A model generated the notes under the pieces. The model had not been told where the DNA came from, did no database searches, and was given only the letters and a program-made list of their open reading frames with translations. A stretch of DNA of 64,000 nt from Streptococcus bovimastitidis. GTDB taxonomy: Bacteria > Bacillota > Bacilli > Lactobacillales > Streptococcaceae. Positions 52,774 to 61,922 of the stretch are shown here, one piece after another. The number at the start of each line of letters is the position of its first letter. Position 1 is the stretch's first letter. The stretch spans positions 868,001 through 932,000 of the forward strand of contig NZ_LZDD01000001.1 of the NCBI RefSeq assembly GCF_001885095.1. Reading direction: 5' to 3'. Both the position numbers and the translations under genes were made by a program.

Positions 52774-53763
52774 TTACCAAGCTGGTGTGATAACCTCAGC
52801 ATTTAAGGCCTCTAACCAGTCTTGAGATTCTAGTTTAATCAATGTTAGGGATAGACCGGCCATGTCAAGGCTAGTCATGTAATCTCCCAATTTCTTGTAG
52901 GCAACTTCTACTCCCGCTTCTGCTAGTAGTTGCGCTACATCATTAGCAAAGACATATTGTTCCATCAAAGGTGTTGAGCCTAAACCGTTGATTAGAATTC
53001 CATATTTTTGACCTGCTTCAAGTTTAAAGTCAGCCGCTAATTTGGTCACCAATTCTTTGGCTAATTCTGCTGATGGCTTCATGCTTTCCTTTTGATAACC
53101 TGGTTCGCCATGGATACCAACGCCATATTCAAATTCATTATCGTCAAGAACAAAGCCTGGTTTGCCAACTTCTGGTACTGTTGCGCCAGAAAGTGCTAAA
53201 CCAATGGTTTTGATGTTTGGAACTAATGCATCAGCTAGGGCTTTGATTTCTTCTAGAGATCTGCCTTGATGCGCAGCCTGGCCTAAAATTTTGTGCACTA
53301 GGATAGTTCCTGCAACACCACGACGCCCTTGTGTGTAGAGGCTATTCTCCACAGCAATATCATCATCAACAACGACACTAGCAACTTCAATGCCTTCCAT
53401 TTCAGCCATTTCTTGGGCCATTTCAAAGTTCATGATGTCTCCAGAATAGTTTTTGATGACCATAAAGACACCTGCACCTTCATCGGCTGCTTTGATAGCT
53501 TCTAAAATTTGGTCAGGTGTTGGAGATGTGAAGACCGCTCCACAGATGGCTGCCGAAAGCATTCCCTGTCCCACAAATCCAGCATGAGAAGGTTCATGGC
53601 CTGAGCCACCACCGGAAATAAGGGCAACTTTACCTGATTTTTCAGCTTTACGGACAATGACATCATAGCCATCTAGACGTTCTACTAAGTCCGAGTGGAT
53701 AAAAGCGAAACCTTTTAACATATCGTCAACAATGGTTTCAGCTTGGTTCATAATTTTTTTCAT
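52774..53763 (-). CDS. dhaK: Dihydroxyacetone kinase substrate subunit DhaK
   Basis: This 329-residue subunit binds dihydroxyacetone covalently through a His in GVGIHGEPGYQ. The conserved GGGSGHEPSHAGFVG loop near residue 50 and the YSGDIMNFEMA stretch match DhaK. With DhaL and DhaM it makes dihydroxyacetone phosphate using PEP. GGAGGAAG precedes the ATG. It heads the dhaK-L-M-glpF operon, divergent from dhaS. Confidence 0.96.
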   Translation of the reverse strand: MKKIMNQAETIVDDMLKGFAFIHSDLVERLDGYDVIVRKAEKSGKVALISGGGSGHEPSHAGFVGQGMLSAAICGAVFTSPTPDQILEAIKAADEGAGVFMVIKNYSGDIMNFEMAQEMAEMEGIEVASVVVDDDIAVENSLYTQGRRGVAGTILVHKILGQAAHQGRSLEEIKALADALVPNIKTIGLALSGATVPEVGKPGFVLDDNEFEYGVGIHGEPGYQKESMKPSAELAKELVTKLAADFKLEAGQKYGILINGLGSTPLMEQYVFANDVAQLLAEAGVEVAYKKLGDYMTSLDMAGLSLTLIKLESQDWLEALNAEVITPAW

Positions 53764-53791
53764 TTGGGCTTCCTCCCTAAAACTAAAAATT

Positions 53792-53807
53792 TTGTTTACG
53801 CTTTCAG
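53792..53807. promoter_or_regulatory. cre site (CcpA) at the dhaK promoter
   Basis: On the - strand it reads CTGAAAGCGTAAACAA and fits WTGNNARCGNWWWCAW at 15 of 16 positions. It overlaps the end of the -10 box and the start of transcription, a position for repression by CcpA. Confidence 0.8.
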
Positions 53808-53834
53808 TTTATCGAAATCTCTCTTTTTTGGTAA
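53806..53834 (-). promoter_or_regulatory. dhaK promoter
   Basis: A weak promoter: TTACCA (53829-53834), 17-base spacer, TAAACT (53806-53811). The poor boxes fit a need for an activator. Confidence 0.65.
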
Positions 53835-53835
53835 G

Positions 53836-53857
53836 GGACAAAATGTGGAATTTGTCC
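53836..53857. promoter_or_regulatory. DhaS operator
   Basis: GGACAAAA-N6-ATTTGTCC, the same plan as the Lactococcus lactis DhaS site GGACACAT-N6-ATTTGTCC. It ends one base from the -35 of dhaK, where an activator would touch polymerase. Confidence 0.85.
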
Positions 53858-53886
53858 TTATACTTTCCTCATTATTTTTGATAAAG

Positions 53887-53892
53887 TATAAT
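53887..53892 (+). promoter_or_regulatory. dhaS -10 box
   Basis: Consensus TATAAT 35 bases before the dhaS ATG; no convincing -35. Confidence 0.5.
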
Positions 53893-53927
53893 AAGATAAA
53901 GAGACAAAAATGGGAAGGAGGTCTGAT

Positions 53928-54467
53928 ATGACAGCATCTTTAATTACTAAAAAACGGATTGCTAAAGCTTTTAAAAAAGAACTGGACAGTAAGCCTTTCG
54001 AAAAAATATCAGTCGTCGATATCATGGATCGTGCTGGTATTCGTAGACAGACCTTCTATAATCATTTTGTTGATAAATACGAACTCCTGGATTGGATTTT
54101 TGAGACAGAACTGCAAGAGCAGGTAACCAATAATTTGAACTATATTACGGGTTTTCAGCTTCTTGACGAGCTCCTCTTCTACTTCAGCAACAATAAAAGC
54201 TTTTATGCCCAATTGTTTTCGATTAAAGATCAAAATGATTTTTACACTTACTTCGGCGATTATTGTTTGGTCCTTTTAGAAAAAATTATTTCAGAGCAAG
54301 AAGCAAAAGCCAATATGAGTTTGGAGGCTAACTATCGATCATTTTTAAAAACTTACCATTCCCGCGCTTTGGCTAACATGATTCGAGCCTTCGTGACTTC
54401 AGAGGCTGTCAAACCAGAAACCAACCTAATTAAAAAGACAATTCTAGCTAGTATGAAAGGAGGTTAA
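53928..54467 (+). CDS. dhaS: DhaS, TetR-family activator of dihydroxyacetone use
   Basis: This 179-residue regulator has a TetR helix-turn-helix at the N-terminus (KKRIAKAFKKELDSKPFEKISVVDIMDRAGIRRQTFYNHF) and an all-helical C-terminal domain. In Lactococcus the orthologue activates the dha operon when bound to the dihydroxyacetone form of DhaQ. The operator above is located in the dhaK-dhaS gap. The start at 53928 follows AAGGAGG; an earlier ATG would include that site. Confidence 0.93.
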   Translation: MTASLITKKRIAKAFKKELDSKPFEKISVVDIMDRAGIRRQTFYNHFVDKYELLDWIFETELQEQVTNNLNYITGFQLLDELLFYFSNNKSFYAQLFSIKDQNDFYTYFGDYCLVLLEKIISEQEAKANMSLEANYRSFLKTYHSRALANMIRAFVTSEAVKPETNLIKKTILASMKGG

Positions 54468-54470
54468 GTC

Positions 54471-55460
54471 ATGGTTACCATTTTAAATCATAGAAATAAA
54501 ATGATTGAACATTATATGAAAGGCATGCTCTTGGCGCATCCTCATCTGGCCAAGCTTCCTGATCAACCAATCATTTATAATCGAAACCAGAACCCTGACC
54601 TGATCCCCATTCTTTCTGGCGGTGGTTCTGGACATGAACCGGCCCATATAGGTTTTGTGGGCGACGGCATGCTGACGGCAGCTGTTTATGGAGACCTCTT
54701 CACGCCTCCAAGTTGGGAACAAATCTTAGCAGCTCTGCGATTCCTTAACAAAGGAAGGGGCGTCTTCGTCATTATCAAAAATTTCGAGGCCGATATCCGC
54801 GAATTCAGCAAGGCTATTCATCAAGCTAGGAACGAGGGTATTGCTGTCAAATACATCGTTTCTCACGATGACATTTCGGTCGAGCCTAAGAAGAATTTCC
54901 AGATGCGACACAGGGGTCTGGCAGGCACCATTCTTTTACATAAGATTTTGGGACAAGCTGCGCTTCTGGGGGCAGATCTGGATGAACTGGAACAAGTCGC
55001 CTTTGGGCTTGCTACTGAGATTGCGACCATTGGCTTCGCAACAAAATCAGCGACTATCCCTAATGCCGCCCTACCACTTTTCGAACTGCCAGAAAATGAC
55101 ATCTCTTTTGGGATCGGCATCCATGGCGAAGAAGGATACCGCACTGTACCATTTTCATCCTCTGAACAACTGGCGGTTGAAATCACCAATAAACTACAGA
55201 TGAAATTCCATTGGCAGGAAAAAGATGCTTTTATCCTCTTGGTCAATAATTTAGGGACAACAACGGAATTAGAACAAGGTATCTTCCTCAATGACCTGGG
55301 TCAACTCTTGGATTTAGAAGGCTTAGATATTGCCTATATTAAAAACGGCAAATACATGACCAGCCTAGATATGACCGGGATATCGGTAACCCTAGCCCGC
55401 TTGAAAGACCCCAATTGGTTAGACTACCTCAAAGCACCAACCAATGCCTTCGCTTGGTAA
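54471..55460 (+). CDS. dhaQ: DhaQ, DhaK-like co-activator of DhaS
   Basis: This 329-residue protein is a DhaK paralogue: GGGSGHEPAHIGFVGDGML and FGIGIHGEEGYR, including the substrate-binding His, are kept. DhaQ proteins bind dihydroxyacetone but do not make phosphorylated product; they switch on DhaS. The immediate place behind dhaS (three bases) and the divergence from the true DhaK in this window (for example VEPKKNFQMRHRGLAG against VENSLYTQGRRGVAG) support the DhaQ call. Confidence 0.92.
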   Translation: MVTILNHRNKMIEHYMKGMLLAHPHLAKLPDQPIIYNRNQNPDLIPILSGGGSGHEPAHIGFVGDGMLTAAVYGDLFTPPSWEQILAALRFLNKGRGVFVIIKNFEADIREFSKAIHQARNEGIAVKYIVSHDDISVEPKKNFQMRHRGLAGTILLHKILGQAALLGADLDELEQVAFGLATEIATIGFATKSATIPNAALPLFELPENDISFGIGIHGEEGYRTVPFSSSEQLAVEITNKLQMKFHWQEKDAFILLVNNLGTTTELEQGIFLNDLGQLLDLEGLDIAYIKNGKYMTSLDMTGISVTLARLKDPNWLDYLKAPTNAFAW

Positions 55461-55471
55461 ATAAGATTAGC

Positions 55472-55500
55472 AAAAAAGGAAGCCTTTGGCTTCCTTTTTT
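55472..55500. terminator. Bidirectional terminator, dhaQ / thrS
   Basis: AAAAAAGGAAGCC (55472-55484), loop TTT, GGCTTCCTTTTTT (55488-55500), a perfect stem. Confidence 0.93.
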
Positions 55501-55503
55501 TGC

Positions 55504-57450
55504 TTATTCTGCGTCTGGTCTTGATTTGCGGGCAATATCCGCTAAGATTGTTTCTACAAATTGCTCGATCATTTCAGTATGTGTTGCCTTGCTTCCATAA
55601 CGACGAACATTGACTGATTTCTCTTCCATTTCCTTGTCACCAACAATTAATTGGTAAGGAATTTTGCTAGTTTGTGAAGCACGAATCTTGTATTGCATTT
55701 TTTCATTACGTTCATCGACATCGGCACGAACACCTTTGTCACGTAAGATTTTAGCAACTTCCCATGCGTAATCCACATGAGCTTCGTTTGAAATTGGGAT
55801 AACAGTAACTTGATGAGGTGCCAACCAAGTTGGGAAAGCCCCTTTGTAAGTTTCAATCAAGATGGCTGTAAAGCGTTCCATAGTTGAAATAACACCACGG
55901 TGAATCATTACTGGACGGTGCTCTTCACCATCTGCTCCAATATATTTAAGATCAAAGCGTTCTGGAAGCAAGAAGTCTAATTGAATAGTTGAAAGGGTTT
56001 CTTCGTTACCAAGAGCAGTTTTTACTTGGATATCCAATTTAGGACCATAGAAAGCTGCTTCCCCTTCAGCCTCAAAGTATTCCACACCCATCTCATCAAG
56101 AGCTGCTTTTAACATACTTTGCGCATTTTCCCACATCTCATCGTTGTCATAGTACTTTTCAGTATCTTTAGGGTCACGATAAGAAAGACGGAAACGATAA
56201 TCTGTTAAGTTGAAATCAGCATAAACATCAATGATTAATTGAAGTGCACGTTGGAATTCTTCCTGGATTTGCTCTGGTGTGACGAATAGGTGCCCGTCAT
56301 TCAGAGTCATCTCACGAACCCGTTGCAGACCTGACAAGGCACCTGATTTCTCGTAGCGGTGCATCATACCAAGCTCAGCGATTCGAATAGGCAACTCACG
56401 GTAAGAATGAACATGGTTTTTAAAGACTTGAATATGGTGAGGACAGTTCATTGGACGAAGAACAAACTCTTCTCCGTCTCCCATATCCATTGTTGGGAAC
56501 ATATCTTCATGATAATGATCCCAGTGACCAGATGTTTTGTAGAGCTCTACTGAAGCTAATGGTGGTGTATAAACGTGTTGGTAACCTGAAGCCAATTCTT
56601 TATCAGTGATGTAGCGTTCAAGGGTACGACGAATAGTTGCACCATCTGGAAGCCAGAATGGTAGCCCTTGTCCTACTTCTTGACTAATCATGAAGAGGTC
56701 TAACTCTTTACCAAGTTTACGGTGATCACGTTCTTTAGCTTCTGCCAAACGTGTTAAATAGGCTTTAAGGTCTTTTTTATCAAACCAAGCTGTACCATAG
56801 ACACGTTGCATCATGGCATTATCACTATTACCACGCCAATATGCTCCGGCAACATTTAAGAGATGGAAGACTTGAATCCGTCCTGTTGATGGCACATGAG
56901 GGCCACGGCACAAGTCCACAAACTCACCTTGACGATAAATGGTTAAACCGGCAGCATCATCGGAGTGTTCATTAATCAATTCAACTTTGTAAGGATCATC
57001 TTTAAAGATTTCTAAAGCTTCTTCTTTAGAGACTTCCTCACGAATACAAGGATGATTTTCTTTAACAATTTTTTGCATTTCTTCTTCAATACGAGGAAGA
57101 TCTTCATTAGAGATTTGACCAGCTTGATTATCTGTATCGTAATAGAAACCTTCAGCAATAGCTGGACCTACACCAAGATGGATTTCTGGGAATAAGCGTT
57201 TAGCTGCTTGCGCAAATAAGTGGGCAGCAGAGTGACGTAAGACTCCAAAAGCATCTTCATGATCAGGGGTAACAATTTCAATACTACCATCTTCTTGGAT
57301 TGGACGGGTTGTATCAATTAATTGACCATTGAATTTTCCTGCTAAGGCTTTTTTAGCAAGGGAGTTGCTGATAGATTGAGCAATCTCAAATGTTGTGATG
57401 CCTGCTACAAATTCACGAACGGCACCATCAGGGAAGGTAATTTTAATCAT
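55504..57450 (-). CDS. thrS: Threonyl-tRNA synthetase
   Basis: This 648-residue enzyme has the full ThrRS layout: TGS domain (1-60), editing domain with [16 protein letters not shown] and the [10 protein letters not shown] loop, class II core with motif 2 ([22 protein letters not shown]) and the zinc ligand Cys in RPMNCPHH, and an anticodon-binding C-terminal domain ([17 protein letters not shown]). AAAGGAG precedes the ATG. A threonine T-box leader lies upstream. Confidence 0.97.
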   Translation of the reverse strand: MIKITFPDGAVREFVAGITTFEIAQSISNSLAKKALAGKFNGQLIDTTRPIQEDGSIEIVTPDHEDAFGVLRHSAAHLFAQAAKRLFPEIHLGVGPAIAEGFYYDTDNQAGQISNEDLPRIEEEMQKIVKENHPCIREEVSKEEALEIFKDDPYKVELINEHSDDAAGLTIYRQGEFVDLCRGPHVPSTGRIQVFHLLNVAGAYWRGNSDNAMMQRVYGTAWFDKKDLKAYLTRLAEAKERDHRKLGKELDLFMISQEVGQGLPFWLPDGATIRRTLERYITDKELASGYQHVYTPPLASVELYKTSGHWDHYHEDMFPTMDMGDGEEFVLRPMNCPHHIQVFKNHVHSYRELPIRIAELGMMHRYEKSGALSGLQRVREMTLNDGHLFVTPEQIQEEFQRALQLIIDVYADFNLTDYRFRLSYRDPKDTEKYYDNDEMWENAQSMLKAALDEMGVEYFEAEGEAAFYGPKLDIQVKTALGNEETLSTIQLDFLLPERFDLKYIGADGEEHRPVMIHRGVISTMERFTAILIETYKGAFPTWLAPHQVTVIPISNEAHVDYAWEVAKILRDKGVRADVDERNEKMQYKIRASQTSKIPYQLIVGDKEMEEKSVNVRRYGSKATHTEMIEQFVETILADIARKSRPDAE

Positions 57451-57484
57451 TTTTTCTCTCCTTTTTATCGTAATACTTCCATTT

Positions 57485-57702
57485 TTTTAATAAAAAAAGC
57501 GACATCCTCAAAAGGACGTCGCAACGTGGTTCCACCTTCATTTGTGTATGACAAAAAGCCAGACACCTCTGATTAGTTATAAGGGAACCACCCTTTTATG
57601 TTTGCATAAAATCATTGGAAGGAGTATTAGTAAAGTCATCTTGTGCTCTTTTCACCAACCAGCACTCGCTTCGGATAGATGGTTCTCAACTAACTTGTCT
57701 TC
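57485..57702 (-). ncRNA. T-box riboswitch of thrS
   Basis: On the - strand the T-box core AAGGTGGAACCACG lies at 57525-57538, directly followed by the terminator GCGACGTCC-TTTTGA-GGATGTCGC (57499-57522) and seven Ts. The 5' part holds a Stem I with an AGCGAGTGC segment. An ACT codon followed by A at 57629-57631 may be the specifier, which would suit tRNA(Thr), but I did not fold the whole leader. Uncharged tRNA(Thr) would pair with the GGTGGAACC region and allow read-through. Confidence 0.92.
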
Positions 57703-57708
57703 TCTGAT

Positions 57709-57736
57709 ATTATATCAATAATTGATAAAATTTCAA
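57709..57736 (-). promoter_or_regulatory. thrS promoter
   Basis: TTGAAA (57731-57736), 16-base spacer, TG-A-TATAAT (-10 at 57709-57714). Confidence 0.75.
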
Positions 57737-57758
57737 GTCACTTCTTGAAATTTATCAT
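57726..57758 (-). terminator. Hairpin behind the glycosyltransferase gene, overlapping the thrS -35
   Basis: GATAAATTTCAAG and CTTGAAATTTTATC arms (one bulge) around a six-base loop. The orientation of thrS, running away on the same strand, and the lack of a T run leave its role open. The glycosyltransferase gene lies beyond it and is transcribed toward it. Confidence 0.5.
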
Positions 57759-57790
57759 AGACTTCCAATCAAGAAAATAGATAGTATTTC

Positions 57791-59125
57791 TTATTCTAAG
57801 AAGTCACGGATGGCATTAACCATTTTCAAGGGTGCTTTCACCACTTTGACAGATGTCACTGCTGTCGCTTTTACTGCTCTCCGTGGGAGATGAGTTGCAG
57901 ATTGGACTAACTTCATAGGCTCACGCTTACTTGACCCCGTAATTCTTAAGCTGAGTTTCTGTTTCTTACGGTCACTTTTATTGATAATGGTATCTAAGTA
58001 AAAGGTAAAAACGGATTGTCCAAAATGCTGTGATGAAATATCAAAGCGCTTTTGATTCAAAAGTTCTGGTGACATTTCTGGTGTTTCCAGAATGGCATCA
58101 ATAATGGCATCAGCAAGATCATCTTCATGGTAAAAGAGTGTTCCAAACATCTTATCAGAGATTAAACTATCTAAATAGGGATTACCATGGGCAATGATTG
58201 GTTTACCTGTTGCCAAACTTTCAATATAGGTAAGACCTTGCGTTTCACTAGTTGAAGCAGAGACAAAGAAATCACAGGCTTTGTAGAATAGACTAACTTG
58301 CTCATGTGCCACCATTCCTGTAAAAATAATATTGTCATCTAGCTCTAGTGCACTTGCCATATCCTTCAAATCATCCAGATATGGACCATCACCAACAATA
58401 ACTAACTTAACCTTGCTATTAGCTGCCAAAACATCCGGCATTTGTTTGATAATAGCTTGGATATTTTTTTCAAAAGAAATTCGAGACAAACTTAATAGAA
58501 AGGTTTCATCCTCTTGAATACCTAGTTGATCTTTCAAAGACAAAATCTCTTCTTGACTGATATCATCACGAACATATTTTTCCAACTCGATACCAGTTGG
58601 TATAATACGCTTTGGAATGTCAATTTGATAATCATCAATTAAATTGGACACAATCGGGCTTGGGCAAACCAGGCCGTCAATTTCCTTGAGATAACTTTTA
58701 AGAATTGGTTTAATCATACTTGGACGAATAATTTTACCATTGGCAAAGTAATTGACATAGTCTTCGTACTGAGTATGATAAGTATGAACAACTGGGATTC
58801 TTAAAGCTTTAGCTACCATTTTCCCCAAAACCCCTAAACTGAACTCTGTCTGGGTGTGAATGATATCCAAGTTATACTGCTTGGCGATTTTATAAGAGGA
58901 AATAAGGCCACGATAAACCACGCGCCGATCTGTAAAAGAGACAAAGGGAACACTTGGAAGGCGAATAATGGTCGGATCTTCAAAGCGTTTAACATTACGA
59001 TCAGTAGTCGTGAAGACATAGACTTCATGTCCTTCTTTTTCCAATTCCTCTTTTAAGGTTCGAATACTGGTTGCAACCCCTGAAACTTGTGGAAAATAAG
59101 TATCTGTAAATAGACCTACACGCAT
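57791..59125 (-). CDS. Glycolipid glycosyltransferase, GT4 (1,2-diacylglycerol 3-glucosyltransferase type)
   Basis: This 444-residue GT4 enzyme has the N-lobe RVGLFTDTYFPQVSGVATSI and the C-lobe nucleotide-sugar site with the E-x7-E pattern in SASTSETQGLTYIESLATGKP. It matches the pneumococcal Spr0982-type enzyme that adds glucose to diacylglycerol, the first step of glycolipid and lipoteichoic acid anchor synthesis. The last 45 residues are basic and amphipathic (HLPRRAVKATAVTSVKVVKAP), suited to lying on the membrane. It starts one base after the stop of its partner. Confidence 0.85.
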   Translation of the reverse strand: MRVGLFTDTYFPQVSGVATSIRTLKEELEKEGHEVYVFTTTDRNVKRFEDPTIIRLPSVPFVSFTDRRVVYRGLISSYKIAKQYNLDIIHTQTEFSLGVLGKMVAKALRIPVVHTYHTQYEDYVNYFANGKIIRPSMIKPILKSYLKEIDGLVCPSPIVSNLIDDYQIDIPKRIIPTGIELEKYVRDDISQEEILSLKDQLGIQEDETFLLSLSRISFEKNIQAIIKQMPDVLAANSKVKLVIVGDGPYLDDLKDMASALELDDNIIFTGMVAHEQVSLFYKACDFFVSASTSETQGLTYIESLATGKPIIAHGNPYLDSLISDKMFGTLFYHEDDLADAIIDAILETPEMSPELLNQKRFDISSQHFGQSVFTFYLDTIINKSDRKKQKLSLRITGSSKREPMKLVQSATHLPRRAVKATAVTSVKVVKAPLKMVNAIRDFLE

Positions 59126-59126
59126 C

Positions 59127-60125
59127 TTAGGACTCCATAACTTTTTGATAAGTATCTACTAACTGAGTAGCAATTTTTTCCAAGCGTCGGCTTTCAGCAA
59201 CACGATAACCCGCCTCAACCTTATGACTTTGTCCTGAAAGAACACGCTGAATGGCAGCGACAAATCCTGGAACATCGTCAGCTAATTCAGCACTGTCTTG
59301 ATTAACCCAACCCGAATAGACAGGGATATCACGAAGAACAATATTCTGGCGACTAGCCAAAGCCTCCAAGACGACAATACCTTCTGTTTCTTCACGACTA
59401 GGGAAGAAAAAGACATCTGCTCCAGTCATGGCACCTTCATAAACAGCACCTTTGATATAACCCGGAAAAATCACATTGTCTGGATGGTCTTTCTCAACAA
59501 TCCGTCTGATTTCAGCCGGAATCATCCATTTGTTCATCTCGCCAAACCAAATAAAGGTCACATCTGGCATCTGACGCGCAACTTTGACAAAGTCATCAAT
59601 CCCTTTCCGTTTGAAAAAGAGACCTGCTCCCATGACCACTTTTTGACCTTCTTTTAGGTTGAAATAGTCCCGAAACGCTTGTTCCTTCTCTGGCTGTGCT
59701 CCATACTGCGCTAAATCAATACCATTTGAAATAGCGTAAATCGGTTTATGAATGCCATAATTTTCGATTAAAGACTTTGAATAAAGTGTTGGTGTAATAA
59801 TAGTATCAGCCTTTTTATAGAAAGCACAAAGATACCGTCTAAATAAGGGAGACAGTTGATTTGAAAAAATAAAAGACTCACGGAAATCTTCTTCCGTCGA
59901 ATGCCCATGCATAATGACTTTCTTCCCAGCTTTTTGCGCTTTAGCCATCAAAAGCCAGCTAGCTAGTCCATAAGAATTGAGATGAACTAAATCATAATCA
60001 TCCTTTGGATTAGTTGTAAAATCCTGATGAGCCAGTTTAAGGGCTTTGATTTGGTGCTTGAGGGCACGACCAATGCCTGATTTTTTTAAATAATTTTCTG
60101 CTTCTAAGTATAGTAAGACTTTCAT
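59127..60125 (-). CDS. cpoA: Glycolipid glycosyltransferase CpoA/IagA type, GT4
   Basis: This 332-residue GT4 enzyme has the E-x7-E motif in PSREETEGIVVLEALASRQ and a basic first half (SGIGRALKHQIKALKLAH). It is the partner of the 444-residue enzyme, as CpoA is with Spr0982 in the pneumococcus and IagA in S. agalactiae, and should add the second sugar to glucosyl-diacylglycerol. Whether that sugar is galactose or glucose cannot be read from sequence. It is the first gene of the pair. Confidence 0.82.
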   Translation of the reverse strand: MKVLLYLEAENYLKKSGIGRALKHQIKALKLAHQDFTTNPKDDYDLVHLNSYGLASWLLMAKAQKAGKKVIMHGHSTEEDFRESFIFSNQLSPLFRRYLCAFYKKADTIITPTLYSKSLIENYGIHKPIYAISNGIDLAQYGAQPEKEQAFRDYFNLKEGQKVVMGAGLFFKRKGIDDFVKVARQMPDVTFIWFGEMNKWMIPAEIRRIVEKDHPDNVIFPGYIKGAVYEGAMTGADVFFFPSREETEGIVVLEALASRQNIVLRDIPVYSGWVNQDSAELADDVPGFVAAIQRVLSGQSHKVEAGYRVAESRRLEKIATQLVDTYQKVMES

Positions 60126-60167
60126 AAAGTCTATTATAGCTTATTTTAGCGGAATTTTCACTAGAGA

Positions 60168-60196
60168 GGAAAAAAATCAGCCAAAGGCTGATTTTC
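60168..60196 (-). terminator. Amylase gene terminator
   Basis: AATCAGCC (60175-60182), loop AAA, GGCTGATT (60186-60193), with a T run on the - strand. Confidence 0.9.
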
Positions 60197-60224
60197 TCAT
60201 TGTAACTACACTAATCAATTCTGA

Positions 60225-61697
60225 TTAGTTGTCATTTGACAAAGCTGATTTAGGAATCCAAGCCGAGATGGAACCTGGCTCTACCTTAAAGTCAGCCCAA
60301 CCATCTTCTCCAACTGTAATTTCTTCTTGACAGTATCCTAAATAATCTACGAAAGTCTGACCAGCATAGAGTAGACCAACTTCCATATGTTTCCAACCTC
60401 GATCACCATTAGTCATGACGACCGCTAAAGCAGCATCGGTTTCCTCGTTACCAAGTTGCGTCCATCCAATACAATTAGCATGATCAAAATAATCAACCTG
60501 ATTACCATATACATATTTCTTCCGTAAAAAGGCTAACTTGTCGATAACTTCTTTAAAAGAAACCTGCCAATGGTCTCCCTGAATACCATGATAATCTCCG
60601 TAAAAGAGGCATGGCGTTCCTTCTTGGCGCAACATGATAAAAGCATAGGCTAATGGCTTAAACCAATCCTCTACTCTAGATTCTAAAGCTTGTCCACTTT
60701 GCGTATCATGGTTCTCGACAAAGGTAATGGCAAATTCAGGGTTGGCTTGCATCAATGTCGAATCTAAAAGTTTGGTCATATCAAAACTGTTGCCACACTT
60801 ACTGGCTTCAAAGAAGTTCATGTGTAAGGCCACATCAACTAATTCAACTTGCATGTCAACCTCATCAAGGTAGTGATGAGTAGCATCCGCATTATCCTTC
60901 CAATATTCCCCAAAAACATAGAGTTCTGGTGCAAGATTTTCCCGAACATAACGAATAAAATGGTCCATAAAATGGGCATCGATGTGCTTAACAGCGTCTA
61001 GTCTAAAACCCTTAATTCCAGTAGTATCTAAAAACCATTTTGCCCAGTCTTGAAGGTGTTCTTGAACCTCTGGGTGTTTGAAATCAATATCGTTGAACAT
61101 GAGGTAATCAAAATTCCCCTTCTCATTATCTACCGAATCTTGATTTGCCCAACCTTTATTATCACCAGTAATCAGATAGATACCCGTTTCATTATTGCGA
61201 GCGTCATAATCAATGCCGGTGAAATGATACCAGTGCCACTTAAAGTCACTATATTGATTCTTCCGACCTGGGAAATTGAAACCAGTCCAACCCTCAATTT
61301 CAAAGGGCTCTGAGATAGGCTGTTGACGATTTTCCGGATCCATTCGCAAGACATAAAAAGTCTCTTTCTGGTCACCATTTGCCTTATGATTCAAAACAAT
61401 ATCAGCAATTGGCAAGATACCGGCCTCGTTTAAGCCTTGAACCAAAGCAAGATATTCCTCTTTAGTTCCATATTTTGTGGGAATAGTGCCATTTTGATCA
61501 AATTCCCCAAGGTCAAAGAGATCGTAAACCCCATAACCAACGTCATTACTGCCGGTTCCTTTAAAGGCAGGGGGTAACCAGACTTTAGTAATGCCAAGTT
61601 TTTGCATGTCAGGAATAGCAGCTTTAAGGTTCTTCCAATGTGTTTGGTCTGCCGGTAAGTACCATTCAAAGGCCTGATACAATAATTGATTTGTCAT
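60225..61697 (-). CDS. amyA: Cytoplasmic alpha-amylase (GH13)
   Basis: This 490-residue enzyme has no signal peptide, so it works inside the cell on maltodextrins or glycogen. The four GH13 motifs are visible: DIVLNH, GFRLDAVKH (nucleophile Asp), FGEYW (acid Glu) and FVENHDTQ. The layout with a long B domain (GRKNQYSDFKWHWYHFTG) fits the GH13_5 bacterial intracellular amylases. The ribosome site is GGGAGAAAAG, spaced normally. It is a single gene; I looked for a clear cre in its promoter region and did not find one. Confidence 0.94.
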   Translation of the reverse strand: MTNQLLYQAFEWYLPADQTHWKNLKAAIPDMQKLGITKVWLPPAFKGTGSNDVGYGVYDLFDLGEFDQNGTIPTKYGTKEEYLALVQGLNEAGILPIADIVLNHKANGDQKETFYVLRMDPENRQQPISEPFEIEGWTGFNFPGRKNQYSDFKWHWYHFTGIDYDARNNETGIYLITGDNKGWANQDSVDNEKGNFDYLMFNDIDFKHPEVQEHLQDWAKWFLDTTGIKGFRLDAVKHIDAHFMDHFIRYVRENLAPELYVFGEYWKDNADATHHYLDEVDMQVELVDVALHMNFFEASKCGNSFDMTKLLDSTLMQANPEFAITFVENHDTQSGQALESRVEDWFKPLAYAFIMLRQEGTPCLFYGDYHGIQGDHWQVSFKEVIDKLAFLRKKYVYGNQVDYFDHANCIGWTQLGNEETDAALAVVMTNGDRGWKHMEVGLLYAGQTFVDYLGYCQEEITVGEDGWADFKVEPGSISAWIPKSALSNDN

Positions 61698-61892
61698 TCT
61701 TTTCTCCCGTGTTTTCAGTCGACGCTGTTTAAATATAATGTCATAAGACCATTATATAATTAATTCTGTCATTTGTTTAACGTTTAGCATTACTCTTAAA
61801 TTTTTGAAAGTCTAAATATCTCAACAATTCTTTTGACAAGGGGATTGAATTTCTATTCCTAGAAAAAATGAAAACAAAAAATTTTGTCATCA

Positions 61893-61922
61893 AAAAAAAC
61901 TGCCAACCAATGGCAGCTTTTT
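61893..61922 (-). terminator. ccpA terminator
   Basis: CTGCCA (61900-61905) pairs with TGGCAG (61911-61916), with an eight-T run on the - strand. Between it and the amylase ATG (61698-61892) the DNA is AT-rich with a promoter-like TATAAT but nothing else I can assign. Confidence 0.88.

Noticed and set aside
61698..61760. cre site in the alpha-amylase promoter (around CAGTCGACGCTG)
   Set aside because: Too many mismatches to the cre consensus on both strands; CcpA control of the amylase is plausible but not shown by this sequence.
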